Source: Caldisericota bacterium
GTDB lineage: Bacteria > CAIJMQ01 > JAADFP01
Direction: 5' to 3'
NCBI GenBank assembly: GCA_013152825.1
Contig: JAADFP010000016.1
Location: forward strand, 1 to 14,818
Length of the DNA: 14,818 nt
Numbering within the stretch: the first letter of the stretch is position 1; every line of letters begins with the position of its first letter. Position numbers and translations under genes: made by a program. The notes beneath the pieces were generated by a model. It did not search any database. It was not told where the DNA came from and saw nothing but the letters and a program-made list of their open reading frames with translations. Of the stretch, positions 1-7,986 are shown one piece after another.

Positions 1-664
1 TACCATCCACCATTATAGGATTTAAGGAAACTACTGTAGGCACAGCAAATTCCCTGGTCATCTCCGAAACAACTTTCATCATTATCAATGGCCCCACCGA
101 ATAAACTAAATTTATTCTTTCCTCTTTTAAAAGTTTCTCCAGGACATGGGTTACCAGCCCTTTTATGCCCACTGAACCATCCTCAGTGGTAATGAATAGT
201 TCTTTCATCACTTTTTTTAGTTCTTCTTGAAGTATTACCTGCTTTTCGCTTCTGAAGCCAATTATTCCTATTACTTCGTTTCCTGCCTCCTGCATTGCCC
301 TGGCTATCGGGTACATTTCCGCTGTGCCCACACCTCCGGCCACGCAAATCACTTTACCCCATTTTTCAATTTCAGCGGGCTTTCCCAGGGGCCCCAATAT
401 ATCCACGATGACCTGGTTTTCTCCCATCATGCCCAGCTCTCTGGTAGATTTACCCACTTCCTGTACCACAAGCTGTATCCATCCTTTATTTTTATCCCAG
501 TCGCAGAGAGTGAGGGGAAATCTTTCTCCTTTTTCATGCAGTCTCAATATTACAAATTGTCCGGGCAAGGCTGCCTCAGCTATTGCCGGGGAATAGATGC
601 GGAATGATTTTATATTGTCGCCTATTGTTCTTTTTATTAGTATCTGGTTATCCCTATAGTGCAC
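1..664 (-). CDS. NfnA/SudB-type FAD/NAD-binding oxidoreductase subunit, partial (3' end outside window)
   Basis: 221 residues are visible; the gene runs off the window at position 1. It belongs to the ferredoxin-NADP reductase-like family used as the small subunit of NfnAB (electron-bifurcating ferredoxin:NADP transhydrogenase), sulfide dehydrogenase SudAB, and PyrK. An FAD-binding barrel comes first, with the flavin motif RFPLTL at residues 48-53. A nucleotide-binding domain follows, with CVAGGVGTAEMYPIARA at 107-123 and SVGPLIMMKVV at 189-199. The last visible residues, SLNPIMVDG, match the segment just before the cysteine cluster of the NfnA/SudB branch and differ from PyrK, so I prefer NfnA/SudB. 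The start is GTG at 664: GGAGGA lies 8 bases upstream and an in-frame stop lies 7 codons upstream. The gene overlaps the ATPase gene's stop by 11 bases. The large partner subunit would be expected beyond position 1. Confidence 0.85.
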   Translation of the reverse strand, partial: MHYRDNQILIKRTIGDNIKSFRIYSPAIAEAALPGQFVILRLHEKGERFPLTLCDWDKNKGWIQLVVQEVGKSTRELGMMGENQVIVDILGPLGKPAEIEKWGKVICVAGGVGTAEMYPIARAMQEAGNEVIGIIGFRSEKQVILQEELKKVMKELFITTEDGSVGIKGLVTHVLEKLLKEERINLVYSVGPLIMMKVVSEMTREFAVPTVVSLNPIMVDG

Positions 665-1729
665 GGTAAATCTCCTCCACTTCTACATATTCATTAACCA
701 GGGAGCCAATCACGTCAATCTTCTCTCTGTCCTCAGAACTTATTTTTACTACCAGGTCATGAATACAAGAGGCAGTGGCATAAGTATCCGCAGATACCTT
801 CATTACCGGGAAACCTGCCTTTCTTACCAGTTCCAGGACAGTGTGGTGGGGAGTCTGGTTGCAGGTAAGTACAAGAGCCACGATATCATGGGATTTAGCC
901 ATAGCAGCAAGAATAATATCTTTTCCCGGTCTCCGGGAGTAATCACCAGGGAACCGGGAGCAAAGTAAGAAAGTGCGTGATGAGGCGCCATCGCTCCTAC
1001 TACGATATTGTCCACCCTCCGGTTTAAGTTATCACCAGAGAGCAATTCCCCTTTTAAGGCCTCAAAGACCTGGGTAATAGTAGGAGAGGAAAGAATTTTC
1101 ATGTAGGGGACCACACCCAGAAGTTTTATCCCTTCTCTTTGTAGTGCCTTTCTCAATATCCTGTTCACTTTATCCATTTTTTCTGGGAGTACTTTATTGA
1201 TTATTACTCCCAGAATTTCCACTCCTTCCCGGGAAAAAAGGGCATGGTTTAACATTATTTCATCAAAAGGCTTGCCTATCCCCCCCACACTGATGAGCAC
1301 TACCTTGGCCTGGAGAAGTTTTGCTACCCTGGCATTGTGCAGCTTAAATATCGCCCCTACCCCCGCATGTCCGGTCCCTTCTATTATTACCAGCTCGTTG
1401 CCTCTTGCAATCTTGGAGTAGGAATCCAGTATTTTCTTCTCCAGGTTCTCTACCTCCCCTTTCTCCACAAACCTTTCTGTAAATCCCCTCTCCACTGCAA
1501 TGGGACTCATGTCCGTAAGGTTGAATTTAAGATTACACACCCTACTAACCAGGACAGAATCCTCGTCCACCTGTTTACCATCCACCACAATGTACCTCTG
1601 GCCTACTGGCTTAATAAAACCAATCTTGGAGGTATGCTCCAGGAAACTCATGGTTAGACCAAGAGAGATAACAGTCTTTCCATCATTCTGACGGGTAGCA
1701 GCTATAAAGACTCTTTTTTCTTTTTCCAT
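654..1729 (-). CDS. DRTGG-domain, BioD/Pta-like P-loop ATPase, interrupted by a -1 frameshift
   Basis: The N-terminal part is a dethiobiotin-synthetase-like P-loop domain with the Walker A segment AATRQNDGKT at residues 10-19. It is followed by a DRTGG domain of the kind found in the middle of some phosphotransacetylases; these are thought to be regulatory, and the substrate is unknown. Read straight, the frame leaves the family after residue 270 and stops at 824. The lost sequence resumes in the -1 frame: after the GAA AAG codons at 925-920, reading GAT from 920 restores GDREKDIILAAMAKS and runs to the stop at 654. This gives a 358-residue protein of normal family length. The break lies beside a run of four A (921-924), so a missing A, a real mutation, or -1 slippage on A-AAG are all possible. 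ATG at 1729 overlaps the aroC stop by one base and has AAGGA 6 bases upstream. Confidence 0.85.
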
Positions 1730-2880
1730 TACAATTCCTTGATTTTCTCCAGGTACTTATAATAATTACTTTTTAGCTCTTCCCAGGAATCACCGCCGAA
1801 TTTTCTCCTTATTTCACTGCTTACCGTCAGAGCAACCATAGCCTCTGCTACCACACAGCATGAAGGAACCGCAGTTACATCTCCCCTTTCCACCCAGGAA
1901 GGAACCTTTTCCTTTGTACGAATATCAACCGTGGAAAGGGGCTTTTTCTGCGTGGGGATAGGTTTCATTACAGCACGCACCAGTATCTCTTCTCCATTGG
2001 AGATACCTCCCTCAATTCCTCCCATGCGATTTGAATTCCTCTTGAACTTCCCGTTTTCGAAGAATATCTCATCCATTGCCTCTGACCCCTTTAATCTTCC
2101 CAGGCGAAATCCTTCGCCTATCTCCACTCCTTTTACCGCGGGAATGCTCATTACGGCTTGTGCCAGCAAGGCATCCAGCCTCAAATCCCACTGCGTGAAA
2201 CTCCCTATCCCGGGTGGGGGATTATCCACTATTACGCGAAAAACACCTCCCAGGGTATCACCTTCCCGGCCAGCTTTCTCTATAGCATCTTGCATCTCCT
2301 TCTCAGCCTGCAGGTCAGGAGTAAGCAAGGAGGATTCACAAATTCTTTGCTTAATCTCTTCCCGGGTAAGGGATGCCCATTTTGCCTTTACCCCGCCTAT
2401 TTCTTCCACCCAGCCCCAGACATCTATACCCAATCCCTTGAGGAACAGCTTGCATACTGCGCCTGCGGCTACCCTGGCGGCTGTTTCCCGGGCGCTTGCT
2501 CTCTCCAAAATATTCCGGATATCACCCTGGAGAAATTTCATTATTCCTGCCAGGTCAGCATGCCCGGGACGAGGACGGGTAACCGGAGGGGTGGAAGATT
2601 TTTCTATAGGATGCATTATTTCCTTCCAATTTTCCCAATCTTTATTCCAGATGATAAAACATAAGGGAGAACCGAGTGTTTCCCCACCCCTTACCCCTGC
2701 AATTATCTCCACCCTGTCCTTTTCAATCTTCATCCTTCCTCCCCGGCCAAAAAAGTTCTGCCTGCGGGTAAGCTCTTTATTAATGAAATCAAAATTTAGG
2801 GGGAACCCAGCCGGGATACCTTCCAGGATAAAGACTACAGCCCTGCCGTGTGATTCACCTGCGCTAAGAAATCTTATCAT
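1729..2880 (-). CDS. aroC: chorismate synthase
   Basis: This enzyme converts 5-enolpyruvylshikimate-3-phosphate to chorismate, the last step of the shikimate pathway, in the cytosol, using reduced FMN. The 383-residue length is normal. Family signatures are clear: GESHG at 8-12, FGRGGRMKIE at 44-53, RPGHADLAG at 104-112, RASARETAARVA at 127-138, GGIEGGISNGEEI in the middle of the C-terminal half, and DVTAVPSC followed by AEAMVAL near the end. The start is ATG at 2880, which overlaps the stop of the DUF4321 gene in an ATGA arrangement, with AAGG 4 bases upstream. The stop shares one base with the next start (TAATG). No other shikimate-pathway gene is in the window, so its place in a metF/E2 operon looks like a mixed housekeeping operon and not an aromatic-amino-acid cluster. 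Confidence 0.97.
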   Translation of the reverse strand: MIRFLSAGESHGRAVVFILEGIPAGFPLNFDFINKELTRRQNFFGRGGRMKIEKDRVEIIAGVRGGETLGSPLCFIIWNKDWENWKEIMHPIEKSSTPPVTRPRPGHADLAGIMKFLQGDIRNILERASARETAARVAAGAVCKLFLKGLGIDVWGWVEEIGGVKAKWASLTREEIKQRICESSLLTPDLQAEKEMQDAIEKAGREGDTLGGVFRVIVDNPPPGIGSFTQWDLRLDALLAQAVMSIPAVKGVEIGEGFRLGRLKGSEAMDEIFFENGKFKRNSNRMGGIEGGISNGEEILVRAVMKPIPTQKKPLSTVDIRTKEKVPSWVERGDVTAVPSCCVVAEAMVALTVSSEIRRKFGGDSWEELKSNYYKYLEKIKEL

Positions 2881-3167
2881 TTTGCCTTATAATAAAGCCA
2901 TCCGCCTAAAAACATAAAAAGGATAGAGAGCAGGGTGAATTTAATCCCCAGGCCAAAGGTAAGGTTTATTACCGATAGATTAATTTCTACCGGCTTCATG
3001 TACAATTCTACGCCATGCGTAAGAATATCACGGAATCTACCCTCCTCCATCACCATTTCTAAAATTTCGCTGATTACTCCCCCGCCAATTCCGAAAAGGA
3101 GCACGATAGAGATAAAGAAAGCGACTCGCTTTTTCCCTGACTCTTTAAGATTTTTATTCTCTTTCAA
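2877..3167 (-). CDS. DUF4321-type small two-helix membrane protein
   Basis: A 96-residue protein of unknown function. A lysine-rich cytosolic start leads into a first membrane segment at about residues 14-35 (AFFISIVLLFGIGGGVI). An amphipathic middle part follows, and a second membrane segment lies at about 73-92. The conserved-looking block INLSVINLTFGLGIKFTLLS and the short basic tail after WLYYKAK match the pattern I recall for DUF4321 proteins of Clostridia and related bacteria; the function is not known. The start is TTG at 3167: AAAGGA lies 8 bases upstream, and no ATG occurs before residue 39. The stop overlaps the aroC start by 4 bases and the E2 stop is 12 bases upstream, so it is part of the same polycistron. 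Confidence 0.75.
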   Translation of the reverse strand: MKENKNLKESGKKRVAFFISIVLLFGIGGGVISEILEMVMEEGRFRDILTHGVELYMKPVEINLSVINLTFGLGIKFTLLSILFMFLGGWLYYKAK

Positions 3168-3179
3168 AGAGAAAATCCT

Positions 3180-4325
3180 TTATTCTTCCAGTATTTTCCT
3201 AAAAGTATGCAAAAACCTTGCCCCGGTAGCACCATCTACCACGCGGTGGTCACAGGAGACCACTACCTTCATGATAGGCCTTATACCTATCATTCCATCT
3301 TTTACTACCACCCTTTCTTTTATCTCCCCCACTGCCATTATCCCGGATTGTCCCGGAACAATAATAGCAGAGAACGCGTCTATACCAAACATTCCCAGGT
3401 TGGAGAGAGTGAAAACGCCTATCTCAAGCTCCTGGGGCAACAGTTTTCCTTCCTTCGCTTTCAGGGATAGGGACTTAACCTCCCTGGCTATCTCTTTTAT
3501 GCTCTTCGTATCTGCTTTTTTAATCACTGGAGCATAGAGCCCCTCCGGGGTATCAATGGCTATGTTTATATCTACTGAATCTCTTTCTTTCAGAGCTCCG
3601 TTTTCCCACGTGCTTCTCATCCAGGCATGTTTTTTCAAAGCCAGAGAGAGTGCTTTTATAATCACTGCAGAATATGGAACGCCTTCTTTCTCTTTAAGCT
3701 CTCCGGCTTTTTTCATGTCCACTTCTATACTGAGATAAAAATGGGGAGCATCCCGTTTGCTCTCTACCATTTTCCTGGCTACGGCTTCCCTTATCCGGGT
3801 GAATGCTATCTCCTCTTTCTCCTCTCCGCCTGTCTCTATGTATTTAAGTACATCTTCCCGGGTAATCCGCCCCCCCGGACCTGTACCCTGGACCCTGGAT
3901 AAGTCCACTCCTTTTTCCCGGGCTATCTTTTTGGCTAAGGGAGAAGCCTTTACCTTGCCTGTACGGGGCTGCTCCACTTTCTTTTCCGTTCTCTCTTCCT
4001 TTGTCTCTTCTTTCACTTCTTTTTCTTCTTTCTTCTCTACTTGCTTCATCACCTTTTTAATATAATCTTCCGGGATTTCTTCATCCGGCTTATCAGTAAT
4101 CAGGGCAATTGTCTGAGTTACCGGAACCGTGCTTCCTTCCGGGTAGAGGATTTTTCTCAGGTACCCCCGATGAAAAGATTCCACTTCCAGGTTAGCTTTA
4201 TCCGTAGCAATCTCTAAGACAGCTTCTCCTTTCTCTACCTTATCCCCCTCTTTTTTTAACCATTTACTTATTACCCCCTCTTCCATAGTCTGGCCTAACT
4301 GCGGCATAAATATCTCTTTAATCAT
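3180..4325 (-). CDS. dihydrolipoamide acyltransferase (E2) of a 2-oxoacid dehydrogenase-type complex
   Basis: The 381 residues show the full E2 architecture. A single lipoyl domain spans about 1-80 with the lipoylated lysine in TDKA (K43). A linker at about 92-122 is unusually rich in Glu and Lys instead of Ala/Pro. A peripheral-subunit-binding domain lies at about 126-162 (ASPLAKKIAREKGVDL, GTGPGGRITREDV). The acyltransferase domain runs from about 173 to the end with the catalytic DHRVVDG (H360, D364). Such enzymes transfer an acyl group from lipoyl-lysine to CoA. No E1 (thiamine-dependent) or E3 (lipoamide dehydrogenase) gene is in the window, so the substrate (pyruvate, branched-chain oxoacid, acetoin) cannot be told. 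ATG at 4325 has GGGAGGAG 8 bases upstream; metF ends 21 bases before it. Confidence 0.93.
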   Translation of the reverse strand: MIKEIFMPQLGQTMEEGVISKWLKKEGDKVEKGEAVLEIATDKANLEVESFHRGYLRKILYPEGSTVPVTQTIALITDKPDEEIPEDYIKKVMKQVEKKEEKEVKEETKEERTEKKVEQPRTGKVKASPLAKKIAREKGVDLSRVQGTGPGGRITREDVLKYIETGGEEKEEIAFTRIREAVARKMVESKRDAPHFYLSIEVDMKKAGELKEKEGVPYSAVIIKALSLALKKHAWMRSTWENGALKERDSVDINIAIDTPEGLYAPVIKKADTKSIKEIAREVKSLSLKAKEGKLLPQELEIGVFTLSNLGMFGIDAFSAIIVPGQSGIMAVGEIKERVVVKDGMIGIRPIMKVVVSCDHRVVDGATGARFLHTFRKILEE

Positions 4326-4346
4326 GTTTCATACTCCTCCCATATT

Positions 4347-5264
4347 TTATGGGCGAGGATAAAGTCCCGCGGACTGTACAATTTCCGGGACTGCTTCTTC
4401 CCACTCTATTGCCATTATATGCACACCGGAGACCCCCTCCATTTCCTTTAACTGCTGTATGGTCTCTACGGCAAATTTAATGCCTTCCCGGGGTATTTCT
4501 TTCTTGGGAACGCCTTTAAATCTTTCCAGCACACTATCCGGCACATCCATCCCGGGCACCCTGTACTTCATGTACTTTGCCGCGCCTAAAGATTTTATCG
4601 GGGTTAGTCCAGCAAGTATTTTAACTTTTTCATGCAGCCCCAGATCCCGCACCCGCTTCATCCACTCGGCAAACTTTTCCATATTAAATAAACATTGCGT
4701 CTGGATAAATTCTGCTCCGGCGGCTACCTTTTTCTCCAACCGGGCTACCCGAAATTCAAAAGGCTCGGCAAATGGATTGACTGCTGCACCGATGAAAAGC
4801 CTGGGTTCTACATCCATTTCGTCACCACACTGAAATTTTTTCTCATCACGCATCTGCCTTACCAACTGTACAAGTTGCACCGAATCAAGATCGAAGACTC
4901 CTTCTGCCATGGGATGATTACCAAATTTCATGTGGTCACCGGTAAGACAAAGAATATTGCTTATACCCAGGGCAGATACTCCCAGGATGTCCATTTGCAA
5001 GGCAATCCTATTCCTGTCCCGGGTAGTCATCTGAACAATGGGGTCTATCCCTTCTTCCCTGGCTATCAAACAGGTAGCCCAGCTCGCCATCCTTACCACT
5101 GCTGTCTGGCCATCAGTAACATTAAATGCATCTACGTAACCTTTAAGTATTTTTGCCTTTTTCTTTACTACTTCCACGTTGGCGCTTGTAGGAGGGCCAA
5201 GTTCAGCAGTAACTGCAAAATGCCCTGCGTTAAGAACCCGCTCCAGATTGCTACTTGTCTTCAT
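4347..5264 (-). CDS. metF: 5,10-methylenetetrahydrofolate reductase
   Basis: The enzyme reduces methylene-THF to methyl-THF, for methionine synthesis or, in acetogens, the methyl branch of the Wood-Ljungdahl pathway. The 305-residue length fits a bacterial MetF TIM barrel. Visible motifs are TAELGPPTS at 19-27 (E21 in the place of the catalytic Glu), NVTDG at 48-52, TTRDRNR at 80-86, ILCLTGD at 104-110, GAEFIQTQ at 183-190, and AGLTPIKS at 218-225. I choose ATG at 5264 over the longer ATG at 5306: GGAGG lies 8 bases upstream, and the predicted promoter would start transcription downstream of 5306. No metV, rnfC-like or hdr gene follows as in some acetogens, so the electron donor is not indicated by the context. 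It is the first gene of the operon. Confidence 0.93.
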   Translation of the reverse strand: MKTSSNLERVLNAGHFAVTAELGPPTSANVEVVKKKAKILKGYVDAFNVTDGQTAVVRMASWATCLIAREEGIDPIVQMTTRDRNRIALQMDILGVSALGISNILCLTGDHMKFGNHPMAEGVFDLDSVQLVQLVRQMRDEKKFQCGDEMDVEPRLFIGAAVNPFAEPFEFRVARLEKKVAAGAEFIQTQCLFNMEKFAEWMKRVRDLGLHEKVKILAGLTPIKSLGAAKYMKYRVPGMDVPDSVLERFKGVPKKEIPREGIKFAVETIQQLKEMEGVSGVHIMAIEWEEAVPEIVQSAGLYPRP

Positions 5265-5308
5265 CTTAACAACCTCCATCCTGATATAACTAAAAAAACA
5301 CTCCAAGA

Positions 5309-5336
5309 ATTATAACATTTTACCGCTGTATCACAA
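5309..5336 (-). promoter_or_regulatory. sigma-70-type promoter of the metF operon
   Basis: On the minus strand, TTGTGA (5336-5331) and a perfect TATAAT (5314-5309) are separated by 16 bases. Transcription would start near 5302, leaving a leader of about 38 bases with GGAGG before the ATG at 5264. The site lies in the 84-base gap between the helicase stop and metF. Confidence 0.65.
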
Positions 5337-5348
5337 AGAATGCCACAT

Positions 5349-7289
5349 CTAAGGGTTGTTCTCCGCCCCGTGGATTTCAGGGAGAGAAGTAATCTCCCTC
5401 AATTCTTCCTCTGCATCTACGATGCCCTTCTTTATCTTACTTACGGCCTCGGACGCATTCTGTTTCAAGGATTCCGGGCTCTCAGTCTTCAGGATATCTC
5501 TCAAAACCTGGATACACATGCGAAAATTTCTTATCAACTCACCTTCATCCACTTTTGCCTTCTTGGCCAACTCGGGAAACGCCTTCCCCTCCATCCAGGC
5601 TATAACAGCAGGAGCCAGGAAGAAATTAGGCTTCTTGGTCAAAGGATGCAGGCGATACCTTCTTTCCTTGCTTCTCAAGTACCTGACAAGCTCCTCTAAC
5701 TTCCCCCTCATTCCCTCCACCCAGGGAGGCAGGGAAGGCATCCTGTCTCTTCTTCTTCCCTCAAACACTATACCTGAAATCAAGACAGTAAGCTCAAGTG
5801 AAGAAAGAGTATCCAGCAGCCCTTCTTCGAAAAGCTCCCCGAATATAAGCTCGTAGCCAAAAAGATGCGAACTAAATTTTCCCTTGGCAGTTAACTCTCC
5901 ATTTTTTATATAGGATAAGTCTTTTAAAAGGCTTACCCTGTTTTTCAAAAGCTGCAACCCTCTCCTTTTACCTCTTTTTTGCTGCTGATGATAATGAAAG
6001 CTCAAAGGGTAAATTTCCAGGAGAGCATCCTGGTGCTTCTGATAAAGATTTAAGGTAGTACCGTAGGAAGCATTAAACTGGCTTCTAACCGGCTCGGGTC
6101 TACCATACAGCATCTTTTTTAGCTCCCAGGCATTTATGTGATAGGGATTCACCCTGGAATATACAAAGCCTTCCTTATCCTTCCCCCGTCTCCCTGCCCT
6201 GCCAGCCATCTGGTGAAATTCCCGCACTTTCAAGGGCCTTTTCCCTTTTCCAGTCGATTTCACCAGGTCATCAAAGCAGACAGTGCGGGCAGGCATGTTG
6301 ATTCCCAGGGCAAAGGTTTCAGTGGTAAATATTATCTTTATAAATCCGGAGGAAAAGAGCCTCTCTATTATTTCTTTGAGAGAGGGAAGAACTCCTGCAT
6401 GATGAAAGGCTATACCATGGGAAGCAAGGCTTTTTATTCTCTCAAAGTTAGGATGACCTAAGAGGTTTAGCTTCTCCCCCAGCTCGTTGACAAATTCTTC
6501 TACTTTCCGGGAGGACTCCGGGTCCAGGAAATCAAACCTTTCCATCTCGTATGCTAACTCTTCACATTTCTTGCGAGAAAAAGCAAAGTATATTGCCGGA
6601 AGTCTATCCATCTCCTTCAGGCGTTTAATTAGAGTAGTGGTGCGGTTCGGAGCATTTCTCTTCAGGTAATCAAACCCGTACAAAACCTTCTCTACCTTTT
6701 TAAAAGAACGGTATATTTCATTCTGAAACTGGAAATAGAATCTCAACGGAACCGGTCTCTTTTTTTCCACTATCTCTTTTACCGGGAAATGGTGCACGCT
6801 TCTCAACCACTCGGCAAAGGAGTGAACATTCGGGATCGTGGCACTGAGAGCCAGAAACTTCATATGAGAAGGCAAGAGGATAAGTGATTCCTCCCATACA
6901 GTACCCCTCTCTACGTCATCCAGGTAATGTATTTCGTCAAATATCACCCAGGATTTATCCAGGAGCCGGGAAGAACTTTCCAGGATATGATTGCGGAAAA
7001 TCTCCGTGGTCATGATGAGAAGGGGACTCTCCGGGTTGATACTCACATCCCCGGTAATTATTCCTACCTTATCCGGGAAAAGACGAGAGAAATCACGAAA
7101 CTTCTGGTTGCTTAACGCTTTAATAGGTGCAGTATAAACTACACCTCTCCCCTCTCTTAAAGAATCTTTCATCACTTCTTCCGCAATTACTGTCTTGCCC
7201 GCTCCCGTGGGTGCAGCGACAATCACGGAGTAACCCTCTTTTATGTATTGAATAGCCTGGATCTGGAAAGGATCAAGAACATTTACCAT
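5349..7289 (-). CDS. Ski2-like DExH-box RNA helicase (HelY/Mtr4 type)
   Basis: A 646-residue superfamily 2 helicase predicted to unwind RNA with ATP. Motifs in order: Walker A AAPTGAGKT at 25-33, APIKALSNQKF at 54-64, the DEIH box at 118-121, SAT at 149-151, HGIAFHHAGVLP at 291-302, TETFALGINMPA at 323-334, and QMAGRAGRRG at 360-369. The C-terminal part, with AWMEGKAFPELA and EGELIRNFRMC, fits the DSHCT domain of Mtr4/Ski2. There is no room for the long arch insertion of eukaryotic Mtr4. ATG at 7289 is chosen over the one at 7331: GAGGT lies 7 bases upstream and overlaps the lipoprotein stop codon region, so re-initiation after the lipoprotein is likely. The role in this organism, RNA decay or ribosome maturation, is not shown by the neighbours. 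Confidence 0.92.
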   Translation of the reverse strand: MVNVLDPFQIQAIQYIKEGYSVIVAAPTGAGKTVIAEEVMKDSLREGRGVVYTAPIKALSNQKFRDFSRLFPDKVGIITGDVSINPESPLLIMTTEIFRNHILESSSRLLDKSWVIFDEIHYLDDVERGTVWEESLILLPSHMKFLALSATIPNVHSFAEWLRSVHHFPVKEIVEKKRPVPLRFYFQFQNEIYRSFKKVEKVLYGFDYLKRNAPNRTTTLIKRLKEMDRLPAIYFAFSRKKCEELAYEMERFDFLDPESSRKVEEFVNELGEKLNLLGHPNFERIKSLASHGIAFHHAGVLPSLKEIIERLFSSGFIKIIFTTETFALGINMPARTVCFDDLVKSTGKGKRPLKVREFHQMAGRAGRRGKDKEGFVYSRVNPYHINAWELKKMLYGRPEPVRSQFNASYGTTLNLYQKHQDALLEIYPLSFHYHQQQKRGKRRGLQLLKNRVSLLKDLSYIKNGELTAKGKFSSHLFGYELIFGELFEEGLLDTLSSLELTVLISGIVFEGRRRDRMPSLPPWVEGMRGKLEELVRYLRSKERRYRLHPLTKKPNFFLAPAVIAWMEGKAFPELAKKAKVDEGELIRNFRMCIQVLRDILKTESPESLKQNASEAVSKIKKGIVDAEEELREITSLPEIHGAENNP

Positions 7290-7299
7290 AAATCTAACC

Positions 7300-7986
7300 T
7301 CAAAACTTAGAATTAATAAACTGAGAATCAATAAAAAGTTTTTTTACCTTTATATAACCGGGAGGCAAAGGAGGTAGTGAGAAGGTAGCAGGAGGGAATG
7401 AAGACACAAAATCTACCTCTTTAATACGGTAGGTTTCTTTCCATAAGGGATCCTCCTGAGGACCGATTATATGCTCTTTTTTCAATAGAACGCTTTTTGT
7501 CTTGTCAATCCAATAAGTAAGAGATACCTCCGCTTTCTCATACACTCCCTTTATCTTCAGAATAACAACCTTTCTCCCTCCAAGTTCTCCTTCCCCGGCC
7601 AGAAAAGGTATACCAAAAGGCCTCATCCTTACCGGCATTCTCCAGAAAGGCAAATCAGGAAGGTTTTTCAAGGGAGAAAAGTAGATTAGTTTATCTTCTC
7701 TTGAAATTTTCCAGAGAGTCTTCCCATCATAAATCCATTCTTCCTGCTTATTTCTTTTCTCCTTTACTTTCAGGTGAAACTTCTTCCCCTCTACCTGGAG
7801 AGAAATCACTGCCTCTACACTCTCCTCCCTTCCCCCGGGAGGAAGCAATAGATACTCCCAGGTAGAAGTGAAAGTTTTATTGCTTTTATTTACCTTTTGA
7901 ATCCATTCCTGGCAAGCATCTTTTTTCCCGCATCCAGCAAGAACAACAAAAATAAGTGCCCAAAAAAGAAATTTAATTCTGTTCAT
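7300..7986 (-). CDS. lipoprotein with LolA/RseB-like fold
   Basis: The 228 residues begin with a lipoprotein signal peptide (MNRIKFLFWALIFVVLAGC); the lipobox is LAGC at 16-19, so the mature protein would be anchored through C19. The rest is a run of short amphipathic beta strands: EWIYDGKTLWKIS, LIYFSPL, KVVILKIKGVY, and TYWIDKTKSVLLKKE. The WIDKTKSVLLKKE strand pair is like the substrate-pocket strands of LolA- and RseB-type lipid- or lipoprotein-binding domains; this is pattern recognition, not proven homology. ATG at 7986 overlaps the stop of the propeller gene in an ATGA junction. The C-terminal ten residues FIDSQFINSK come from a 15-bp imperfect duplication. It may bind lipid or sense envelope state with the propeller protein. 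Confidence 0.7.
   Translation of the reverse strand: MNRIKFLFWALIFVVLAGCGKKDACQEWIQKVNKSNKTFTSTWEYLLLPPGGREESVEAVISLQVEGKKFHLKVKEKRNKQEEWIYDGKTLWKISREDKLIYFSPLKNLPDLPFWRMPVRMRPFGIPFLAGEGELGGRKVVILKIKGVYEKAEVSLTYWIDKTKSVLLKKEHIIGPQEDPLWKETYRIKEVDFVSSFPPATFSLPPLPPGYIKVKKLFIDSQFINSKF
7306..7335. repeat. 15-bp imperfect tandem repeat
   Basis: Two adjacent 15-bp units (7306-7320 and 7321-7335) agree at 13 of 15 bases. They encode FIDSQ and FINSK at the C-terminus of the lipoprotein, just upstream of the helicase start. Confidence 0.7.

Noticed and set aside
1..664. PyrK (dihydroorotate dehydrogenase electron-transfer subunit)
   Set aside because: The SLNPIMVDG segment fits NfnA/SudB and not the PyrK pattern, and no pyrimidine gene is adjacent.
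1931..2917. Long open frame on the plus strand opposite aroC (328 codons)
   Set aside because: It mirrors the aroC codon pattern on the other strand, has no recognisable domain and is Ser/Pro-rich in the way antisense frames usually are; aroC is certain.
5306..5306. Longer metF start at 5306
   Set aside because: The predicted promoter would start transcription at about 5302, downstream of it, and the Shine-Dalgarno sequence points to 5264.
7331..7331. Longer helicase start at 7331
   Set aside because: It would add a hydrophobic tail overlapping the lipoprotein gene; the ATG at 7289 has a good GAGGT site and starts right at the helicase fold.
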